Counted from the first letter of the stretch, positions 18,800-27,316 are shown. The stretch: DNA of 64,000 bases from an uncultured Lachnospiraceae bacterium (GCA_902779305.1 CACZBD010000008.1:1-64000); one strand, 5' to 3'. Numbers and translations: made by a program. Notes: generated by a model not told the origin, from the sequence alone.

Positions 18800-19143
18800 T
18801 AGAAGAAATGGGAAATAAGAAACTGCAGATCATATTTGATGCGCTGGATGATAAAAAAGCGGAAAACATCAGTGTGATCGATATCAGCGAGATCACGATC
18901 CTGGCAGATTGTTTTGTGATCGCTTCCGGCTCAAATCCGAACCAGATCCATGCCATGGCGGATGCCGTGGATGAGAAGATGTCAAAAGCAGGATACAGCC
19001 CGCGTTCGGTCGAAGGATACCGGAACGCAAATTGGATCCTGATGGATTATGAAGACATCGTGGTACATATTTTTGATAAAGAAAGCCGTGCATTCTATGA
19101 TCTGGAAAGGATCTGGAGTGACGGAAAAAGACTTCAGCTTTAA
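18796..19143 (+). CDS. rsfS: Ribosomal silencing factor RsfS
   Basis: A 115-residue RsfS/Iojap protein that binds L14 and blocks subunit joining when nutrients are scarce. The core ISEITILADCFVIASGSNPNQIHAMADAV...GYRNANWILMDYEDIVVHIF is typical. It overlaps yqeK by four bases (translational coupling). The terminator hairpin starts inside its last codons. Confidence 0.95.
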   Translation: MIEEMGNKKLQIIFDALDDKKAENISVIDISEITILADCFVIASGSNPNQIHAMADAVDEKMSKAGYSPRSVEGYRNANWILMDYEDIVVHIFDKESRAFYDLERIWSDGKRLQL

Positions 19144-19166
19144 ACCGGCTGAAGTCTTTTGTTTTT
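19126..19166 (+). terminator. Terminator between convergent rsfS and lexA, possibly bidirectional
   Basis: AAAAGACTTCAGC (19126-19138) and GCTGAAGTCTTTT (19148-19160) form a perfect 13-bp stem, with TTTTGTTTTT downstream on plus. The A/T-ended stem could also serve lexA from the other side. It spans the rsfS stop codon. Confidence 0.85.
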
Positions 19167-19198
19167 CATATATTCTGTTGAGCAGACAAATAAGCGTC

Positions 19199-19816
19199 TT
19201 AAAAGAGTCTCAGAACGCCGTATACTTTACCGAGGATATCCACGTGGTCAAAGATAAACGGCTCCATATTGTCATTCTCAGGCTGCAGTCTGATGTGGCC
19301 GTTTTCTTTATAGAAAGTCTTAACGGTAGCCGAATCCTCAACGAGCGCCACAACGATATCTCCGTTTCTGGCAGTATTGCACTGTTCCACAAAGATCATG
19401 TCTCCGTCAAAGATCCCTGCATTGATCATGCTGTCGCCTTTGACTTTCAGAATAAAGGACTGCGCATTGGGCGCATATTCCACAGGAAGCGGAAAATAAC
19501 TGTCAATATTCTGTTCCGCAAGGATCGGAGAACCGGCAGCAACGGCGCCGACAACGGGAATGCTTGTCATTTCATGACGGACCAGCTGGAAACTGTCATC
19601 AATGATCTCAATGGCACGCGGCTTGGTCGGATCACGTCTGATATATCCGTTCTTTTCCAAAGAAGCCAGATGCGAATGAACGGAAGAAGTGGAACTTAAA
19701 TGAACTGCTTCACAGATATCACGGACCGTGGGCGGATAACCTTTCTTTAAGATTTCTTCCTTGATATATTCCAGAATTTCCTGCTGTTTGGCAGAGATCT
19801 TACCATAACTCATCAT
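19199..19816 (-). CDS. lexA: LexA repressor
   Basis: SOS repressor that is self-cleaved when RecA filaments form. The 205-residue protein has an N-terminal winged helix-turn-helix (residues 1-70, with PPTVRDICEAVHLSSTSSVHSHL), the Ala94-Gly95 cleavage bond in VGAVAAGSPI, and the Ser129/Lys166 dyad (KGDSM, ATVKTF). Two adjacent ATG codons are possible starts; AAAGGGG lies upstream. The gene is divergent from a LysM membrane protein across a region with four LexA-box-like sites, so it is likely autoregulated. Confidence 0.96.
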   Translation of the reverse strand: MMSYGKISAKQQEILEYIKEEILKKGYPPTVRDICEAVHLSSTSSVHSHLASLEKNGYIRRDPTKPRAIEIIDDSFQLVRHEMTSIPVVGAVAAGSPILAEQNIDSYFPLPVEYAPNAQSFILKVKGDSMINAGIFDGDMIFVEQCNTARNGDIVVALVEDSATVKTFYKENGHIRLQPENDNMEPFIFDHVDILGKVYGVLRLF

Positions 19817-19893
19817 TGTACCCCTTTCATAAGAGCATATTGATCAAATACCGGAATCAATGAACCATTAAAAATGATTTCGATCCATACAAA

Positions 19894-19922
19894 ATATAAC
19901 ACAAATGTTCGAAAAAAGCAAA
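19894..19922 (-). promoter_or_regulatory. lexA promoter overlapped by a LexA box
   Basis: On the minus strand TTTGCT (19917-19922) and TTATAT (19894-19899) are 17 bases apart. The site reading CGAACATTTGTGTT on minus (19899-19912) lies within this spacer, with one strong half-site (CGAAC). LexA bound here would block lexA transcription. Confidence 0.6.
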
Positions 19923-19939
19923 CATACATTTGATTTTCA

Positions 19940-19952
19940 GAATATTTGTTCG
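19940..19952 (+). promoter_or_regulatory. LexA box-like site
   Basis: GAATATTTGTTCG resembles the Gram-positive LexA consensus CGAACnnnnGTTCG with one strong half-site. It lies just upstream of the -35 of the LysM gene promoter. Confidence 0.5.
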
Positions 19953-19961
19953 AAAAAAGTA

Positions 19962-19990
19962 TTGACAGGCGAATATATGTTCGATATAAT
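19962..19990 (+). promoter_or_regulatory. SOS promoter of the LysM gene, with LexA box in the spacer
   Basis: TTGACA (19962-19967) and TATAAT (19985-19990) are 17 bases apart. The spacer contains CGAATATATGTTCG (19970-19983), a LexA box with one mismatch in the left half-site. Repressor binding there would exclude RNA polymerase. Confidence 0.82.
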
Positions 19991-20001
19991 AAGCTCATAC
20001 A

Positions 20002-20014
20002 GAACATTTGTTCG
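20002..20014 (+). promoter_or_regulatory. LexA box
   Basis: GAACATTTGTTCG is a near-perfect GAAC-N4-GTTC LexA site, just downstream of the predicted transcription start of the LysM gene. Confidence 0.8.
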
Positions 20015-20062
20015 TTGTTTCTGAAGAAACGGATTTCTTGCAGAACAGTGGGGGAGAAGATC

Positions 20063-20455
20063 ATGGAAGAAAGAGCTGAATACAATTACATGGAAAGAGT
20101 AGCGGCCAACAGGTTAAGAAGAATGGCCCGTGAACAGAAAGTGAAACAACAGAAACGACTGATCGTTCTGATCCTTTTTTTGCTGGTCCTGATCATCGGA
20201 TTGTTGTCCATGAGAGCATTTGCTTATGCAGATGAAAGCATTAGTGCAAACCGTGTCAAGCAGTATCGGAGTATAACAATTTATGCAGGTGATTCTCTTA
20301 GCAGTATCTCCACAACCTATATGACCCCCGAATACTCTGATCCTTCCGCGTTTGTGACTGAAGTTGCTTTCATCAACAACATGGATCCGGAAGCCCCCCT
20401 AATTCCGGGCAATCATTTGATCGTTCCATTTTATACGGAAGCGCAGGATCTTTGA
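20063..20455 (+). CDS. Small membrane LysM protein, probable SOS cell-division inhibitor (YneA-like)
   Basis: A 130-residue protein: basic cytoplasmic N-terminus (1-32), one membrane segment (33-50), and an extracytoplasmic LysM-like domain (about 69-123; YRSITIYAGDSLSSIS...NNMDPEAPLIPGNHLIVP). The start at ATG 20063 follows GGGGGAGAAG. In B. subtilis the gene divergent from lexA, yneA, encodes a similarly built LysM protein that delays septation during SOS. This gene shares position, size, topology and LexA-controlled promoter, so an equivalent role is likely. Sequence identity to YneA is not obvious by eye. Confidence 0.78.
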   Translation: MEERAEYNYMERVAANRLRRMAREQKVKQQKRLIVLILFLLVLIIGLLSMRAFAYADESISANRVKQYRSITIYAGDSLSSISTTYMTPEYSDPSAFVTEVAFINNMDPEAPLIPGNHLIVPFYTEAQDL

Positions 20456-20492
20456 TCACAGGTATGAAGTGTTCTTAACGAACCCCTGGCAG

Positions 20493-21557
20493 TTAATTCG
20501 GATCCCTTAATTTTACTGCATTAGCTGCCTGACGCCTGCGATCATCATCCTGTGCTGCGTAATGTTTTCTCGTTGTATTGACGTCTTTATGTCCGAGCAC
20601 ATCTGCAACCAGATAGATATCTCCGGTTTCCCGGTACAGACTTGTTCCGTAAGTGCTTCGTAATTTGTGCGGTGTGATCTTTTTGAGAGAAGTCACGGCA
20701 GAGGCGTACTTCTTGACCAGCTTTTCAACAGCACGTACGGAGATCCGCTTATTCTGCAGGGATAAGAACAATGCCTCTTCATGTCCGGATTCCGGTATGA
20801 TCTGATGGCGTTCTTCCAGATACAGTTCCAAAGCATTCTGCACTTCATCTCCGAAGTATACAACCGCTTCATAACCGCCTTTTCTCCGGATCAGGATCCC
20901 GTTATTCTTAAAGTCTACGTCCTTCAGATCCAGGCCGACACATTCCGATACACGGATCCCGGTCCCGAGTAAGAGTGTGATCAGTGCAAGATCCCGGATT
21001 TTTGTTTTCTTATGGAACACGGCCTGCTGTTTTGTCATATTTTCACCCTGTTCGATGTGATCGAGCAGCATGGCTACTTCATCCGCATCCAGCCGGATGA
21101 TCTCTTTCTGATGAAGTTTCGGCATTTCCACAAGCGCGGCCGGATTTTTTCCGATCATTTCATTACGGAAGAAGAAGTTGTACATGCTTCTTAAAGAGGC
21201 TAATTTGCGCTGTTTTCCGCGTTCCTCATTCGTGATGGCTTCGTCTTCCTTTTCATAATAGGAAAGATAATCCAGATATTCGATGATGTCGATGGGCTTG
21301 ATCATTTCCAGCAGATCCACCGTAAACTGTGAGATTTCAAGATTTTTAAGCGCTGCGTTATTTTCATGCAGATACTCAAAAAAGATCCTGAGATCATATG
21401 CATAAGCCAGTCTGGTCCTGGTTGATGTGGTGTCCTTGATCCCCAGGAAGAATTCCCGGCAGAAGGGTGGGAGAGTTTTGATGATCTCCCTGAGTTTGAC
21501 GGTATTGTCGATGTTGACTTTGTCGTGATAAGTCAGATTTTCCTGATTGATCGCCAT
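20493..21557 (-). CDS. Tyrosine recombinase (XerC/XerD-like integrase)
   Basis: A 354-residue site-specific recombinase. The N-terminal SAM-like core-binding domain spans about residues 25-150. Catalytic residues are visible as Arg202 (GTGIRVSE), Lys226 (RRKGG), His297 and Arg300 (HKLRSTYG), His323 (LGHKD) and the nucleophile Tyr333 (TRKHYAA). It faces the LysM gene convergently and follows ttcA after 117 bases. No attachment site, phage or conjugation gene is nearby, so a chromosomal housekeeping Xer-type role is more likely than a mobile-element integrase. I could not find a dif-like 28-mer in the flanks. Confidence 0.87.
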   Translation of the reverse strand: MAINQENLTYHDKVNIDNTVKLREIIKTLPPFCREFFLGIKDTTSTRTRLAYAYDLRIFFEYLHENNAALKNLEISQFTVDLLEMIKPIDIIEYLDYLSYYEKEDEAITNEERGKQRKLASLRSMYNFFFRNEMIGKNPAALVEMPKLHQKEIIRLDADEVAMLLDHIEQGENMTKQQAVFHKKTKIRDLALITLLLGTGIRVSECVGLDLKDVDFKNNGILIRRKGGYEAVVYFGDEVQNALELYLEERHQIIPESGHEEALFLSLQNKRISVRAVEKLVKKYASAVTSLKKITPHKLRSTYGTSLYRETGDIYLVADVLGHKDVNTTRKHYAAQDDDRRRQAANAVKLRDPN

Positions 21558-21674
21558 GATTTTTCCCCTTATTTCCCCTGATCAGATCCGTATCAATGAT
21601 CCGGAACTTAATAAAATATAATAGTAAAGCGATTTGTTAAAAAAATAACAAGCAAAGAGAAGAGCATAAAAATC

Positions 21675-22394
21675 TTAGTTTTCGAGTGTATTTGTCCGGT
21701 ACAGCTGGTTTTCTATAGCCGTAAACAGACGTTCCTTGGTGCCCGGATGGTCCTTGTTCATGGATCTGAGCAGTTCTTTGGCATATTCACGCTTGGTATA
21801 ACCGTCAGCCGGACACGGATTTTTGACCACAGGCAGGTCCACTTTGTTCTTAAATCCGATGATATCGGCTTCCTCCACATATAAAAGCGGACGGATCACA
21901 TGCAACTGCATGCGGTCAAGGTAGGTCAGCGGCTTAAAGGTGTGAAAACGGCCCTCAAATATCATTGATAACAACAGGGTTTCCACGACATCATCCTTAT
22001 GATGCGCATAGGCCACTTTGTTGCAGCCGAGCTTCTTGACGGATTCGTTAAGCGCTCCCTTTCGCATTTTCGCGCACAGACTGCATGGATTTCCTTCCTG
22101 ACGCTCCTGAAAAACGATTCTGGCGATGTCTGTGGTAATGACATGATATTCCACATCAAGTTCTTCGCATAATTTTCTGATCGGGCCAAGATCGATCGGA
22201 AACCCCAGATCGACACTGACAGCAATGATCTCAAAAGGATTGGGATAAAAACGACGCAGTCCGTTCAGTGCATAGAGAAGTGTAAGCGAATCCTTGCCGC
22301 CGGAGATCCCGATGGCGATCTTGTCGCCGGGATCGATCAGATGATAATCATCGACAGCTTTGCGTGTATACGAAAGCAGACGCTTTAATTCCAT
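21675..22394 (-). CDS. ttcA: tRNA 2-thiocytidine biosynthesis TtcA family protein
   Basis: A 239-residue PP-loop ATPase of the TtcA/TtuA group that thiolates tRNA, in TtcA at C32, using an Fe-S cluster. The PP-loop SGGKDSLTLLYAL lies near residues 31-43, and cluster-ligand-type cysteines occur in NPCSLCAKMRKG and NPCPADG. The exact target base cannot be told from sequence alone, since Clostridia carry several related paralogs. A large imperfect palindrome (22458-22503) separates it from the upstream AI-2E-family gene. Confidence 0.82.
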   Translation of the reverse strand: MELKRLLSYTRKAVDDYHLIDPGDKIAIGISGGKDSLTLLYALNGLRRFYPNPFEIIAVSVDLGFPIDLGPIRKLCEELDVEYHVITTDIARIVFQERQEGNPCSLCAKMRKGALNESVKKLGCNKVAYAHHKDDVVETLLLSMIFEGRFHTFKPLTYLDRMQLHVIRPLLYVEEADIIGFKNKVDLPVVKNPCPADGYTKREYAKELLRSMNKDHPGTKERLFTAIENQLYRTNTLEN

Positions 22395-22457
22395 GAAATT
22401 CCCCTCAAGAATGCCGAAATAACAATGATTTTTAAAAACCCCGTTTATCTGTTTTTT

Positions 22458-22503
22458 CTATATATCTATTCGTTAAAGTTGTCTTTTGCGAATAGATGTA
22501 TAG
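22458..22503. repeat. 46-nt hairpin of unknown role upstream of ttcA
   Basis: CTATATATCTATTCG (22458-22472) pairs with CGAATAGATGTATAG (22489-22503) with one A/G mismatch (G.T in RNA on one strand). The inner AAAG/CTTT around TTGT extends the stem. Neither side shows a T tract in the right orientation for termination, so it may be an RNA processing or stability element, or a protein binding site. Confidence 0.6.
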
Positions 22504-22517
22504 AGGATCAGACAGGA

Positions 22518-23807
22518 TCATTCCTCATCTTTTTCGTCTTTTTCAAAACGTTTCTTTGAGAATTTGATCTCCGTCCCACTGTTCGTATCTTTGGTATCGG
22601 TGTGAAAATCATATTCAATATAGTACTTGGTGTCATCAGGCATATCTTTTTTGATCAGACGTTTTGCCACAAAGGTTTTGATCGCGGCATATAAAACGGC
22701 AAATAAAGGCACACCGATAAACATACCGAAAACGCCAAAGATCCCTCCGAATACCGTGATCGAGAAAATGACCCAGAAACCGGATAATCCTGTAGAATCC
22801 CCCAGGATCTTCGGCCCGATCACATTTCCGTCAAATTGCTGCAGGATCAGCACAAAGATCAAAAATACCAGACATTTCATCGGATTGATCATCAACAGGA
22901 TCAATGCAGACGGTATAGACCCTAAAAACGGTCCGAAATACGGGATCACGTTCGTTACGCCGACCAAAACGCTGATCAGCAACGGATAAGGGATCTTTAA
23001 GATCGTCAGGCCGATAAAGCACAACACGCCGACGATCAGCGAATCCACGATCTTTCCGGTAATAAATCCACCGAAGATCTTGTTGGCATAACGCATATTG
23101 TTGATGAGATTATTGGCATTCTCCTCTTTCATAAACGCATAGGCGATCTTTTTGCCCTGCGCACAGAACTTTTCTTTGCTGAACAACAGATATACAGAAA
23201 TAATAATTCCGATAATGAATTTTAGCAAAACCGAAATAAACGAAAATACGGATCCGACGAGTCCTGAAGATACCTTGGAGATCAGCTGCGTTGTATTCGG
23301 CAAAAACTGTGTCTGCAGCCAGTTCTCGATCTGCGGCCAGTAATTGACAAACAGTTCGGACATATCCTTGTATTCATCAAGGAAGCCTCTGACAAAAGAA
23401 TCGATCTTATCCATATACAGCGGGAACCGGCTGACAATGATCTCCAAGCTGTCCAGAACCTGCGGAATGATCAACAGCAGGATCACGGCGATCAGGACCA
23501 GGAATAACAGGATCGTCAGGGCGGTCGAGATCCCACGGATCAGTTTTCTGCGATTCTTATTCTTTTTGTTTGGGATCTTATTGATCAGCGGCCTGATCCC
23601 CTTCTGCTCCAGGACATTCTGCAGAGGGCTCAAGATATAGGCGATCACGACGCCGTCAATGATCGGTAAGAGCACATTGATCGCGGAAGCTTTGACTTTC
23701 GTGAAACTCTCCCCGTAAAAGATCAGATAATAAAATAAGATCACCGCACTTAGGGACAAAAAGATCGTCAGCCCGAGATGCAGATACCGTTTGTTATTGT
23801 TTTTCAT
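22518..23807 (-). CDS. AI-2E/PerM family membrane transporter
   Basis: A 429-residue membrane protein of the AI-2E exporter-like family (TqsA/YdiK/PerM type). It has an N-terminal pair of membrane helices, a large soluble segment (about residues 110-190), then a cluster of helices with the conserved LGDSTGLSGFWVIFSITVFGG...FGMFIGVPLFAVLYA region. The start at ATG 23807 (MKNNNKRYLHL), with AAGGAA upstream, replaces a start 66 bases further out. It overlaps the end of the kinase-like gene by 14 bases. Substrate unknown; family members are linked to ion or signalling-molecule export. Confidence 0.85.
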   Translation of the reverse strand: MKNNNKRYLHLGLTIFLSLSAVILFYYLIFYGESFTKVKASAINVLLPIIDGVVIAYILSPLQNVLEQKGIRPLINKIPNKKNKNRRKLIRGISTALTILLFLVLIAVILLLIIPQVLDSLEIIVSRFPLYMDKIDSFVRGFLDEYKDMSELFVNYWPQIENWLQTQFLPNTTQLISKVSSGLVGSVFSFISVLLKFIIGIIISVYLLFSKEKFCAQGKKIAYAFMKEENANNLINNMRYANKIFGGFITGKIVDSLIVGVLCFIGLTILKIPYPLLISVLVGVTNVIPYFGPFLGSIPSALILLMINPMKCLVFLIFVLILQQFDGNVIGPKILGDSTGLSGFWVIFSITVFGGIFGVFGMFIGVPLFAVLYAAIKTFVAKRLIKKDMPDDTKYYIEYDFHTDTKDTNSGTEIKFSKKRFEKDEKDEE

Positions 23808-24432
23808 TCCGGTTCCTTTTTTCAAAATCCTGAATAAACTGTAAAAGCAATTCGACAGTCCCCTCTTCTCCAAGGATCGAACTGTCCACGGTCAGATGGT
23901 AACTGTCCGCTTTTCCCCATTTTTTGGAGGAAAAATAGTTATAATAGTTGGCACGCTGCTTATCTTTTTTCTGGATCATGTCTTTCGCTTTGTCATAAGT
24001 AAGCTCATATTTTTCCATGACTCTTTTGATGCGGTCTTCAAGTTCTGCATGGATAAAGACATGAATGCAGTTCTTATATTCATTCAAAGCATAATCTGCA
24101 CATCTTCCGATGATCACACAGGGGCCCTCATCGGCCAGCTTTTTGATCGCGTCAAACTGCGCAAGAAAGACTTTATGTCCGATCGGCATATCCACATAAG
24201 TGGATGTGGAATATCCGAATGAATAGGTGTCCATGACCAGATTGTAAAGAAAGCTGGAAGTCGGCCTTTCATCATGATCTTCGAACAACTCCGGACACAT
24301 ACCGCTCTCTTTAGCAGCTCTTTTTAACAATTCTTTATCATAGCAGGGGATCCCGAGACGGTCGGCAAGCATAGAACCGATCTCGTGTCCCGCACTGCCG
24401 AATTCTCTTCCGATCGTTATGATCGTATTCAT
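23794..24432 (-). CDS. Cytidylate kinase-like family protein
   Basis: A 212-residue P-loop-like nucleotide kinase homolog starting MNTIITIGREFGSAGHEIGSMLADRLG, the form typical of the cytidylate-kinase-like 2 family in Clostridia. The glycine-rich REFGSAGHEIG replaces the canonical GxxGxGKS loop. Further conserved parts are CYDKELLKRAAKE and GRCADYAL. The ATG at 24432 is preferred to one at 24456 because GGAGAAG lies about 10 bases upstream. It is probably not the main Cmk and its true substrate is not established. Confidence 0.8.
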   Translation of the reverse strand: MNTIITIGREFGSAGHEIGSMLADRLGIPCYDKELLKRAAKESGMCPELFEDHDERPTSSFLYNLVMDTYSFGYSTSTYVDMPIGHKVFLAQFDAIKKLADEGPCVIIGRCADYALNEYKNCIHVFIHAELEDRIKRVMEKYELTYDKAKDMIQKKDKQRANYYNYFSSKKWGKADSYHLTVDSSILGEEGTVELLLQFIQDFEKRNRNEKQ

Positions 24433-24494
24433 ATCATCACTTCTCCTTCCCAACATGCTGTTTACACTTTATATTATACATGATTTTGCAATGT

Positions 24495-25406
24495 TTACAA
24501 AGGTTTTAGTCGGCTAAGAAGATCCGTAAAATAGCCGGGCAATTCTGATCTGACCTCGATATATTCTTTGGTGCGCGGATGCATAAAACCGAGAAGATAT
24601 GCATGTAAAGCCTGCCCTTCCAGTTTGCAGGGCGGTTTCAGGGAACAGTAGACATCATCTCCCACTACCGGATGATGGATACTTGCCATATGAACACGGA
24701 TCTGATGCGTTCTGCCGGTCTGTAATTTACAGTCTACAAGCGTATAGCCCTGATACCTTTTCACAACGGTAAACGTGGTGACGGCTTCTTTTCCGTTCCT
24801 GTAATTGATGGCCATTTTCTTCCGGTCTTTCTCGCTTCGTCCGATCGGCGCATCGATCACACCGCTCTCCTCTTCGATCACACCGTGTACGAGCGCAAGA
24901 TAATGTCTGTTGATGCTGTGCTCTTTTAATTGTTTTGCGATCTCGTTGTGCGCCAGATCATTTTTACAGGCGATCACGGAACCGGTGGTATTTTTATCGA
25001 TCCGATGCACGATACCGGGCCTTAAAACGCCGTTGATCCCGGAAAGATCCTTGCAGTGATACAAAAGCGCATTAACCAGTGTCCCGCTGTAATGTCCGTT
25101 GGCAGGATGCACGACCATTCCTTTAGGTTTATCCACAACGATCACATCACTGTCCTCATAAAGAATGATCAGCGGAATGTTTTCCGGTTCCACTTCGATC
25201 TCTTTGGAGTCCGGAAGATCGATCATGATCTCATCATTGGCGCTTACCTTCTGATTGACTTTACAGGGGTTTCCGTTATATAAGACAGCGCCCTCTTTCA
25301 CAAGGCGCTGCACGTGGGAACGGGACAGATCATCATATTGCGCACAGATGCACTTGTCGATCCGTTCCTGTTCGTATTGTTCTGTTACGGTAAAGAAAAG
25401 CTTCAT
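24495..25406 (-). CDS. rluD: RluD-type 23S rRNA pseudouridine synthase
   Basis: A 303-residue RluA-family enzyme with an N-terminal S4 RNA-binding domain (residues 14-75, RIDKCICAQYDDLSRSHVQRLVKEG) and the catalytic motif HRIDKNTTGSVIACKND, holding the Asp nucleophile. The GRTHQIRVHMASIHHPVVGDDVY segment is the family C-motif. It overlaps lspA by four bases, the usual lspA-rluD pair of Firmicutes. Confidence 0.93.
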   Translation of the reverse strand: MKLFFTVTEQYEQERIDKCICAQYDDLSRSHVQRLVKEGAVLYNGNPCKVNQKVSANDEIMIDLPDSKEIEVEPENIPLIILYEDSDVIVVDKPKGMVVHPANGHYSGTLVNALLYHCKDLSGINGVLRPGIVHRIDKNTTGSVIACKNDLAHNEIAKQLKEHSINRHYLALVHGVIEEESGVIDAPIGRSEKDRKKMAINYRNGKEAVTTFTVVKRYQGYTLVDCKLQTGRTHQIRVHMASIHHPVVGDDVYCSLKPPCKLEGQALHAYLLGFMHPRTKEYIEVRSELPGYFTDLLSRLKPL

Positions 25407-25957
25407 GATTCCTGTTCCGTATGATCCTGATCTTTTTTCAGATTCTTCGGGATCAGAATGGCTTCGATCTTCTTAAAATCCTCTTCCTTATAGTAAAACA
25501 GCAAAAGAAAGGCCAAAAGGATCGTGGATACGGTCACATAGCAGTCTGCCACGTTAAAGATCGGGAAATTGATCAGGTAAAAATAGATAAAATCCACGAC
25601 ATATCCGTTCATGATCCGGTCGATCAGATTGCCGATCCCGCCGGCAACGATACAGATCATGATCGGATGCAGAATGAAATACCTGCGCGTAAACGGCAGC
25701 CGGATCATTACATAGATCAGACAGGCGCATACGATAACGGTAACGATGATAAAGAGCCACAGCTGCCCCTTAAACATGCCGAATGCAGCGCCTCTGTTGC
25801 CGCTTGGAAGATAAAAAAACTTTAAAACACCGGGGATCAGATCGATCCCTTCCGTGTCTTTCAATACGGAATCGGCCCAGAGTTTGGAAAGATGATCGCA
25901 TACGATCAGGCAGATCATTACGGCCACTTCGATCAGAACGGAATAGATCCTTTTCAT
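25403..25957 (-). CDS. lspA: Prolipoprotein signal peptidase (signal peptidase II)
   Basis: A 184-residue integral membrane aspartyl protease that removes lipoprotein signal peptides after lipidation. Four membrane segments; conserved NRGAAFGMF, GGIGNLIDRIMNGYVVDF and FPIFNVADCYV motifs include the two catalytic Asp residues. GGAG lies a few bases before ATG. Its likely client in this window is the lipobox-bearing carboxypeptidase at 29262. A terminator separates it from sepF upstream. Confidence 0.95.
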   Translation of the reverse strand: MKRIYSVLIEVAVMICLIVCDHLSKLWADSVLKDTEGIDLIPGVLKFFYLPSGNRGAAFGMFKGQLWLFIIVTVIVCACLIYVMIRLPFTRRYFILHPIMICIVAGGIGNLIDRIMNGYVVDFIYFYLINFPIFNVADCYVTVSTILLAFLLLFYYKEEDFKKIEAILIPKNLKKDQDHTEQES

Positions 25958-25983
25958 AATATGCTCCGAAAAACTGTATTTTC

Positions 25984-26013
25984 AAAAAAACTCCCTGCCA
26001 TTCTGCAGGGAGT
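25984..26013 (-). terminator. Terminator after sepF
   Basis: ACTCCCTGC (25990-25998) and GCAGGGAGT (26005-26013) form a perfect 9-bp stem. On the minus strand a run of seven T follows (25984-25990). Confidence 0.88.
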
Positions 26014-26029
26014 CTGCGTTATCCAAAAA

Positions 26030-26554
26030 CTAGAATCGGTTGTTCAGTGAAGGAACATCAAATGCACCCGACAGGATTTCCTGGAAATCACCGGAAATAT
26101 CAACGCTCTTCGGCGTGATGATAAAGATGTAATGTGAGATCTTCTGCAGATTACCGCCCATCGCAAATGTGGATCCGGAGGTGAAATCGATGATCCTCTG
26201 TGCGATATCCACATCAAGGCCTTCCATATTTAAAACAACGGTTCTGTTAGAAAGCAGGGTCTCCGTGATCTCTCTGGCATCATTGACGGTTGTCGGCTTG
26301 ATCACGCAAACTTCCATGCCGTTGGCCGTACGCCTTGTCGTTCCGGTTCTCGGTGTGGTGGATGCCTGTCTGGAAGCTTGTCTGCCGCCTCTGGGACTCT
26401 CATCCTCATCCTCTACGGTCGCGGTACGGATCGATCTGACACTGCCTTTGGAAGGACGGGGTTCGTAATCGTCTTCCTCATCGTAGTAGTCATCATCATA
26501 GTCGTCTTCGTCATTGTACTTCATGGAATTTAAGATCTTATCAAGTAATGCCAT
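26030..26554 (-). CDS. sepF: Cell division protein SepF
   Basis: A 174-residue FtsZ-membrane tether. The N-terminus MALLDKILNSMKY is the amphipathic membrane-binding helix; an acidic/low-complexity linker (DDYDDDYYDEEDD...) follows, and the C-terminal SepF core starts near residue 80 (VCVIKPTTVNDAREITETLLSNRTVVLNMEGLD). It directly follows yggS. In many Firmicutes ylmG, ylmH and divIVA come between sepF and lspA; here they are absent. Confidence 0.95.
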   Translation of the reverse strand: MALLDKILNSMKYNDEDDYDDDYYDEEDDYEPRPSKGSVRSIRTATVEDEDESPRGGRQASRQASTTPRTGTTRRTANGMEVCVIKPTTVNDAREITETLLSNRTVVLNMEGLDVDIAQRIIDFTSGSTFAMGGNLQKISHYIFIITPKSVDISGDFQEILSGAFDVPSLNNRF

Positions 26555-26555
26555 C

Positions 26556-27260
26556 TCACTTCTCCTTATTTATACTGTAGTTCCTCTCACCGAATATGGA
26601 TGTTCCCACGCGTACGTACTTAGCCCCTTCTTCTATGGCGACCTGATAATCGCCGGACATACCCATGGACAATATATCCATAGATACATTATCAATGTTT
26701 TTTCTTGTTATGTCAACAGATAATTGTTTTAATTTCCGAAATACCGGACGGTTTTCTTCAGGATCTTCCACATAAGGAGCCACAGTCATCAGCCCCGCTA
26801 CCCTGATGCCTTCAAGTCCTGCGATCTCTTCGATGGATGTGAGCACATCTTCGCAGGAAAAGCCGAACTTTGAATCCTCATCGGCAACATTGACTTCAAG
26901 CAGGATCCTGCAGACAAGTCCCTTCTTTACAGCTTCTTTGCTGATCTCTTTTGCAAGCTTTACGGAATCGACACTGTGGATCAGATATGCTTTATCCACG
27001 ATATATTTTACTTTGTTGGTCTGAAGATGTCCGATCATATGCCAGCGGATATCTTTCGGCAGTTTCTCATATTTATCCGTCAGTTCCTGCACCTTGTTTT
27101 CGCCAAAATCACGGACACCTGCTTCATAGGCTTCCAGGAGCAGTTCGACCGGTTTTGTCTTGCTGACGGCGATCAGACAGACATCTTCTGCTTCTCTCCC
27201 ACTCTTTAAAATGGCTTTATTGATGTTTTCCCTGACTTCTTCAAGATTTTTCCTGATCAT
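26556..27260 (-). CDS. yggS: YggS family PLP-binding homeostasis protein
   Basis: A 234-residue fold-type III PLP protein without known catalytic activity; relatives keep pyridoxal phosphate and amino acid pools in balance. The PLP lysine lies in LIAVSKTKP (about residue 35), and the GENKVQEL and MGMSGDYQVAIEEGAKYVRVGTSIFG segments are diagnostic. It abuts sepF, the standard ylmE-ylmF order. Confidence 0.95.
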   Translation of the reverse strand: MIRKNLEEVRENINKAILKSGREAEDVCLIAVSKTKPVELLLEAYEAGVRDFGENKVQELTDKYEKLPKDIRWHMIGHLQTNKVKYIVDKAYLIHSVDSVKLAKEISKEAVKKGLVCRILLEVNVADEDSKFGFSCEDVLTSIEEIAGLEGIRVAGLMTVAPYVEDPEENRPVFRKLKQLSVDITRKNIDNVSMDILSMGMSGDYQVAIEEGAKYVRVGTSIFGERNYSINKEK

Positions 27261-27316
27261 CTTATCACCTGCGATTTCCGAAATTTGTCTGTTATTTGCA
27301 GAAATGTCTGCGTGTT

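Noticed and set aside
20456..20492. Replication terminus at the strand switch
   Set aside because: Gene direction changes here but one strand switch without a dif site or skew calculation is not sufficient evidence.
21600..21660. Terminator TTGTTA/TAACAA upstream of the recombinase gene
   Set aside because: Stem of only six A/T pairs with an A-rich loop; too weak.
20456..21674. Tyrosine recombinase as integrase of a mobile element
   Set aside because: No direct repeats, excisionase, phage or conjugation genes are near, and the neighbours are housekeeping; no dif-like 28-mer was recognised either.
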